Below are positions 62,266 through 64,000 of a DNA stretch of 64,000 bases, in pieces (the stretch's first letter is position 1; each line of letters starts with the position of its first letter). A program made the position numbers and the translations under genes. Source of the DNA: Zobellia nedashkovskayae. Its GTDB lineage: Bacteria > Bacteroidota > Bacteroidia > Flavobacteriales > Flavobacteriaceae. The notes beneath the pieces were generated by a model, which was not told where the DNA came from, did not search any database, and saw nothing but the letters and a program-made list of their open reading frames with translations. The stretch covers positions 3,980,685-4,044,684 of the forward strand of contig NZ_JADDXR010000002.1 of NCBI RefSeq assembly GCF_015330125.1. Direction: 5' to 3'.

Positions 62266-62778
62266 ATGAAAAAGTGTGTTTTATCCCTATTGATGGTGTC
62301 GTTACTCTATAGCTGTATTCAAGAAAAAAAAGAAGTCAGTTCTATAAATCCTGAAAATTGGTCTAAACGAAAGATTGACATCAGCAGTAAAGATTCGCTA
62401 GAGTATGGTAAATCCTATTTATCCATATATTCTCAAATTTACAGCATGACGGAGCATAAAACGCACAACCTAACTGCTATGGCTAGTTTAAGAAACACAA
62501 GTGATAAAGATACCGTATACTTGACAAAAGCAGAATATTTTGATACTCACGGTAAACCGGTACGTACTTATTTTGACCACCCCATTTATTTAGCCCCAAT
62601 GGAAACCACTGAAATAATTATTGATGAGGTTGACATTGAAGGTGGAACAGGTTCTAATTTCTTAATTGAATGGAAGGTGCCAAAAGGTTGTCCAGAACCA
62701 TTATTTGAAGGAATAATGAACTCCACCATGTCTCAGCAAGGTCTTTCGTTTACCACACAAGCAAGACGTATTGAGTAA
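62266..62778 (+). CDS. DUF3124 lipoprotein
   Basis: A 170-residue lipoprotein (lipobox LLYSC, Cys at 17). The mature part is a beta-sandwich with YGKSYLSIYSQIYSMTEHKTHNLTAMASLRNTSD (in parts), DPVYL-like TVYLTKAEYFDTHGKPVRTY and LAPMETTEIIIDEVDIEGGTGSNFLIEW, matching DUF3124. The role is unknown; likely facing the periplasm. Confidence 0.8.
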   Translation: MKKCVLSLLMVSLLYSCIQEKKEVSSINPENWSKRKIDISSKDSLEYGKSYLSIYSQIYSMTEHKTHNLTAMASLRNTSDKDTVYLTKAEYFDTHGKPVRTYFDHPIYLAPMETTEIIIDEVDIEGGTGSNFLIEWKVPKGCPEPLFEGIMNSTMSQQGLSFTTQARRIE

Positions 62779-62830
62779 TAGCCTGATTTTCTTGTCTGTT
62801 CAATGGATTTTAAATCTCGCTACCAATGCC

Positions 62831-62838
62831 TACCTTTG
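62831..62838 (+). promoter_or_regulatory. Likely -7 box for mutS2
   Basis: TACCTTTG fits TAnnTTTG and lies 19 bases before the mutS2 start, a normal distance. Confidence 0.5.
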
Positions 62839-62857
62839 CCGTCGCAATTAAATAAGA

Positions 62858-64000
62858 ATGGCAAATATTCACTCCAAGACAGTTCAAGACCTTGAATTCC
62901 CTACAGTTTTAAAGCAAGTTTCAGCTCGCTGCTCTACCGAATTAGGTAAAGAGCGTGCTTTGGAAATCGCTCCAATAGACGACAAGGAAGCGTTGGTTGA
63001 GGTTTTAGGGCAAACAGCAGAGTATCTGTCCTCTTTTATTAGTGAAAACCGAATACCTCCTCATGGTTTTGACGCCATAAACAAAGAGCTTCAACTGCTT
63101 AGAATAGAAAACACGACTCTGGAGGTTTCTAGTTTTAAAAAAATCGGAACCATTTGTACGACGGTGACCGCACATAAAAAATTTCTTAAAAAGTTTAAAG
63201 AATACTACCCCTTACTCTTTGAGGTTTCCAATAAAGTTGAGTTGAACACAGATATTCCGAAAGAAATTGATGTAGTTATTGACCGTTTTGGAGAAGTTAA
63301 GGACCGAGCTTCGAACAAGCTTTTTGATGTACGTCGCCAAATGAACCAAGTGAAAGGGAAAATTGGCCAGAGTTTTGCTTCGGCTTTAAATACCTACCAC
63401 GGTTCTGATTATTTAGATGATATACGGGAGTCAGTCGTCGAAAACCGTAGGGTTTTGGCGGTCAAAGCCATGTACCGTAGAAAAATAAAGGGTACGGTAA
63501 TGGGTACTTCCAAAACAGGAAGCATTGTTTATATTGAACCAGAAGCTACTTTAAAATATAGTCGGGAACTAAATAATCTTGAGTATGATGAAAAGGAAGA
63601 GATTCAGCGTATTCTGAACGAGCTTACGGACCAAATACGCCCTTTTGCTTGGTTATTAGCCGAATATCAAGACTTCCTTGCGCATATGGACATTACGGCC
63701 GCTAAGGCTTCTTATGCTAGGGACACGAACTCTTTACTACCTAAAATAAATGATGAAAAGCGACTCTATTTACGAAATGCTTTTCACCCATTGTTGTATT
63801 TAAGTAACAAATTACAGCGTACAGAAACCTACCCACAGACTATAGAGCTGCATTCTGAAAATAGGATTATAGTTATCAGCGGACCTAATGCCGGAGGTAA
63901 AAGTATCACCTTAAAAACAATTGGACTACTTCAAGTAATGCTTCAATCAGGGCTTCTAATTCCCGTTCATGAAAGGAGTTCCGTTTGTTTTTTTAGTACC
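62858..64000 (+). CDS. mutS2: MutS2-type DNA mismatch/recombination ATPase (5' part only)
   Basis: An open frame of 381 codons from the ATG at 62858 to the window edge. The N-terminus is MutS-like but lacks the mismatch-recognition domains I and II and begins directly with the core domain (KTVQDLEFPTVLKQVSARC), as in MutS2. A coiled clamp region follows, and Walker A SGPNAGGKS lies near 345. MutS2 lowers homologous recombination and can act on stalled ribosomes. The C-terminal Smr domain, if present, lies outside the window. Confidence 0.9.
   Translation, partial: MANIHSKTVQDLEFPTVLKQVSARCSTELGKERALEIAPIDDKEALVEVLGQTAEYLSSFISENRIPPHGFDAINKELQLLRIENTTLEVSSFKKIGTICTTVTAHKKFLKKFKEYYPLLFEVSNKVELNTDIPKEIDVVIDRFGEVKDRASNKLFDVRRQMNQVKGKIGQSFASALNTYHGSDYLDDIRESVVENRRVLAVKAMYRRKIKGTVMGTSKTGSIVYIEPEATLKYSRELNNLEYDEKEEIQRILNELTDQIRPFAWLLAEYQDFLAHMDITAAKASYARDTNSLLPKINDEKRLYLRNAFHPLLYLSNKLQRTETYPQTIELHSENRIIVISGPNAGGKSITLKTIGLLQVMLQSGLLIPVHERSSVCFFST

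Overview
The window looks like a chromosome segment from a Bacteroidota bacterium, most likely a marine Flavobacteriaceae species. This rests on AT-rich DNA, several promoters with the Bacteroidota-type -7 box TAnnTTTG, many Sec or lipoprotein signal peptides, and typical flavobacterial genes (fused E1 alpha-beta dehydrogenase, DUF1835, cytosolic solute-binding-like protein, MutS2). The genus cannot be fixed from sequence alone. No rRNA, tRNA or CRISPR array was seen.

Left flank (1-7.1 kb): a metabolic run with the 3' end of an Old Yellow Enzyme reductase, DoxX, three tandem secreted paralogues of the major-royal-jelly/yellow family with a SnoaL-like lipoprotein between the first two, a short-chain dehydrogenase, a zinc alcohol dehydrogenase and a peroxiredoxin-like protein. 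It closes with a strong hairpin terminator.

Patchwork accessory zone (7.1-17.4 kb): unrelated genes separated by three families of 150-290 bp dispersed repeats (called A, B and C here). The genes are a lipoprotein with 24-residue leucine-rich repeats, a broken Crp/Fnr regulator, a small secreted protein, an AAA15-RloB pair resembling the AbiL abortive-infection system, and a secreted chymotrypsin-like protease with an unknown secreted partner. Repeat A and the island edges carry sites of the form CTATAA-N5-9-TTATGTAA. The best copy (40743-40770) closely resembles a Xer dif site.

Transposon and defence island (about 17.1-40.8 kb): a Mu/Tn5053-type transposition module (DDE transposase plus ATPase), a zinc-ribbon winged-helix protein divergent from an XRE regulator, and a small FimB-like tyrosine recombinase next to a perfect 13-bp-arm palindrome. 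Then come a four-Cys RecB-nuclease/RNase-H-like/SF1-helicase fusion, a Septu-like ATPase-HNH pair, and a type I restriction locus (hsdM, hsdS, a small possibly membrane-anchored protein, a 1330-residue RecD-like helicase, hsdR). The right edge is decayed: a Fic fragment, an orphan ParD-like antitoxin, a 15-bp repeat and paired dif-like sites. Everything from the Septu ATPase to HsdR reads as one head-to-tail transcription unit.

Right flank (40.8-64 kb): small structural and stress genes (DUF937-like, cold-shock protein, YceI, TerC), then a seven-gene lipid/polyketide cluster on the minus strand (flavin oxidoreductase, methyltransferase, type III polyketide synthase, enoyl reductase, dehydratase, ketosynthase, acyl carrier protein). 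The cluster looks able to build its own acyl starter and convert it to a modified phenolic lipid or quinone. Housekeeping genes follow: OmpA-like and lipocalin-like lipoproteins, the fused 2-oxoacid dehydrogenase E1, a 2-oxoglutarate oxygenase, SUI1-like factor, nucleoside phosphorylase, polyphosphate kinase, a response regulator, uracil-DNA glycosylase and MutS2, which runs off the edge.
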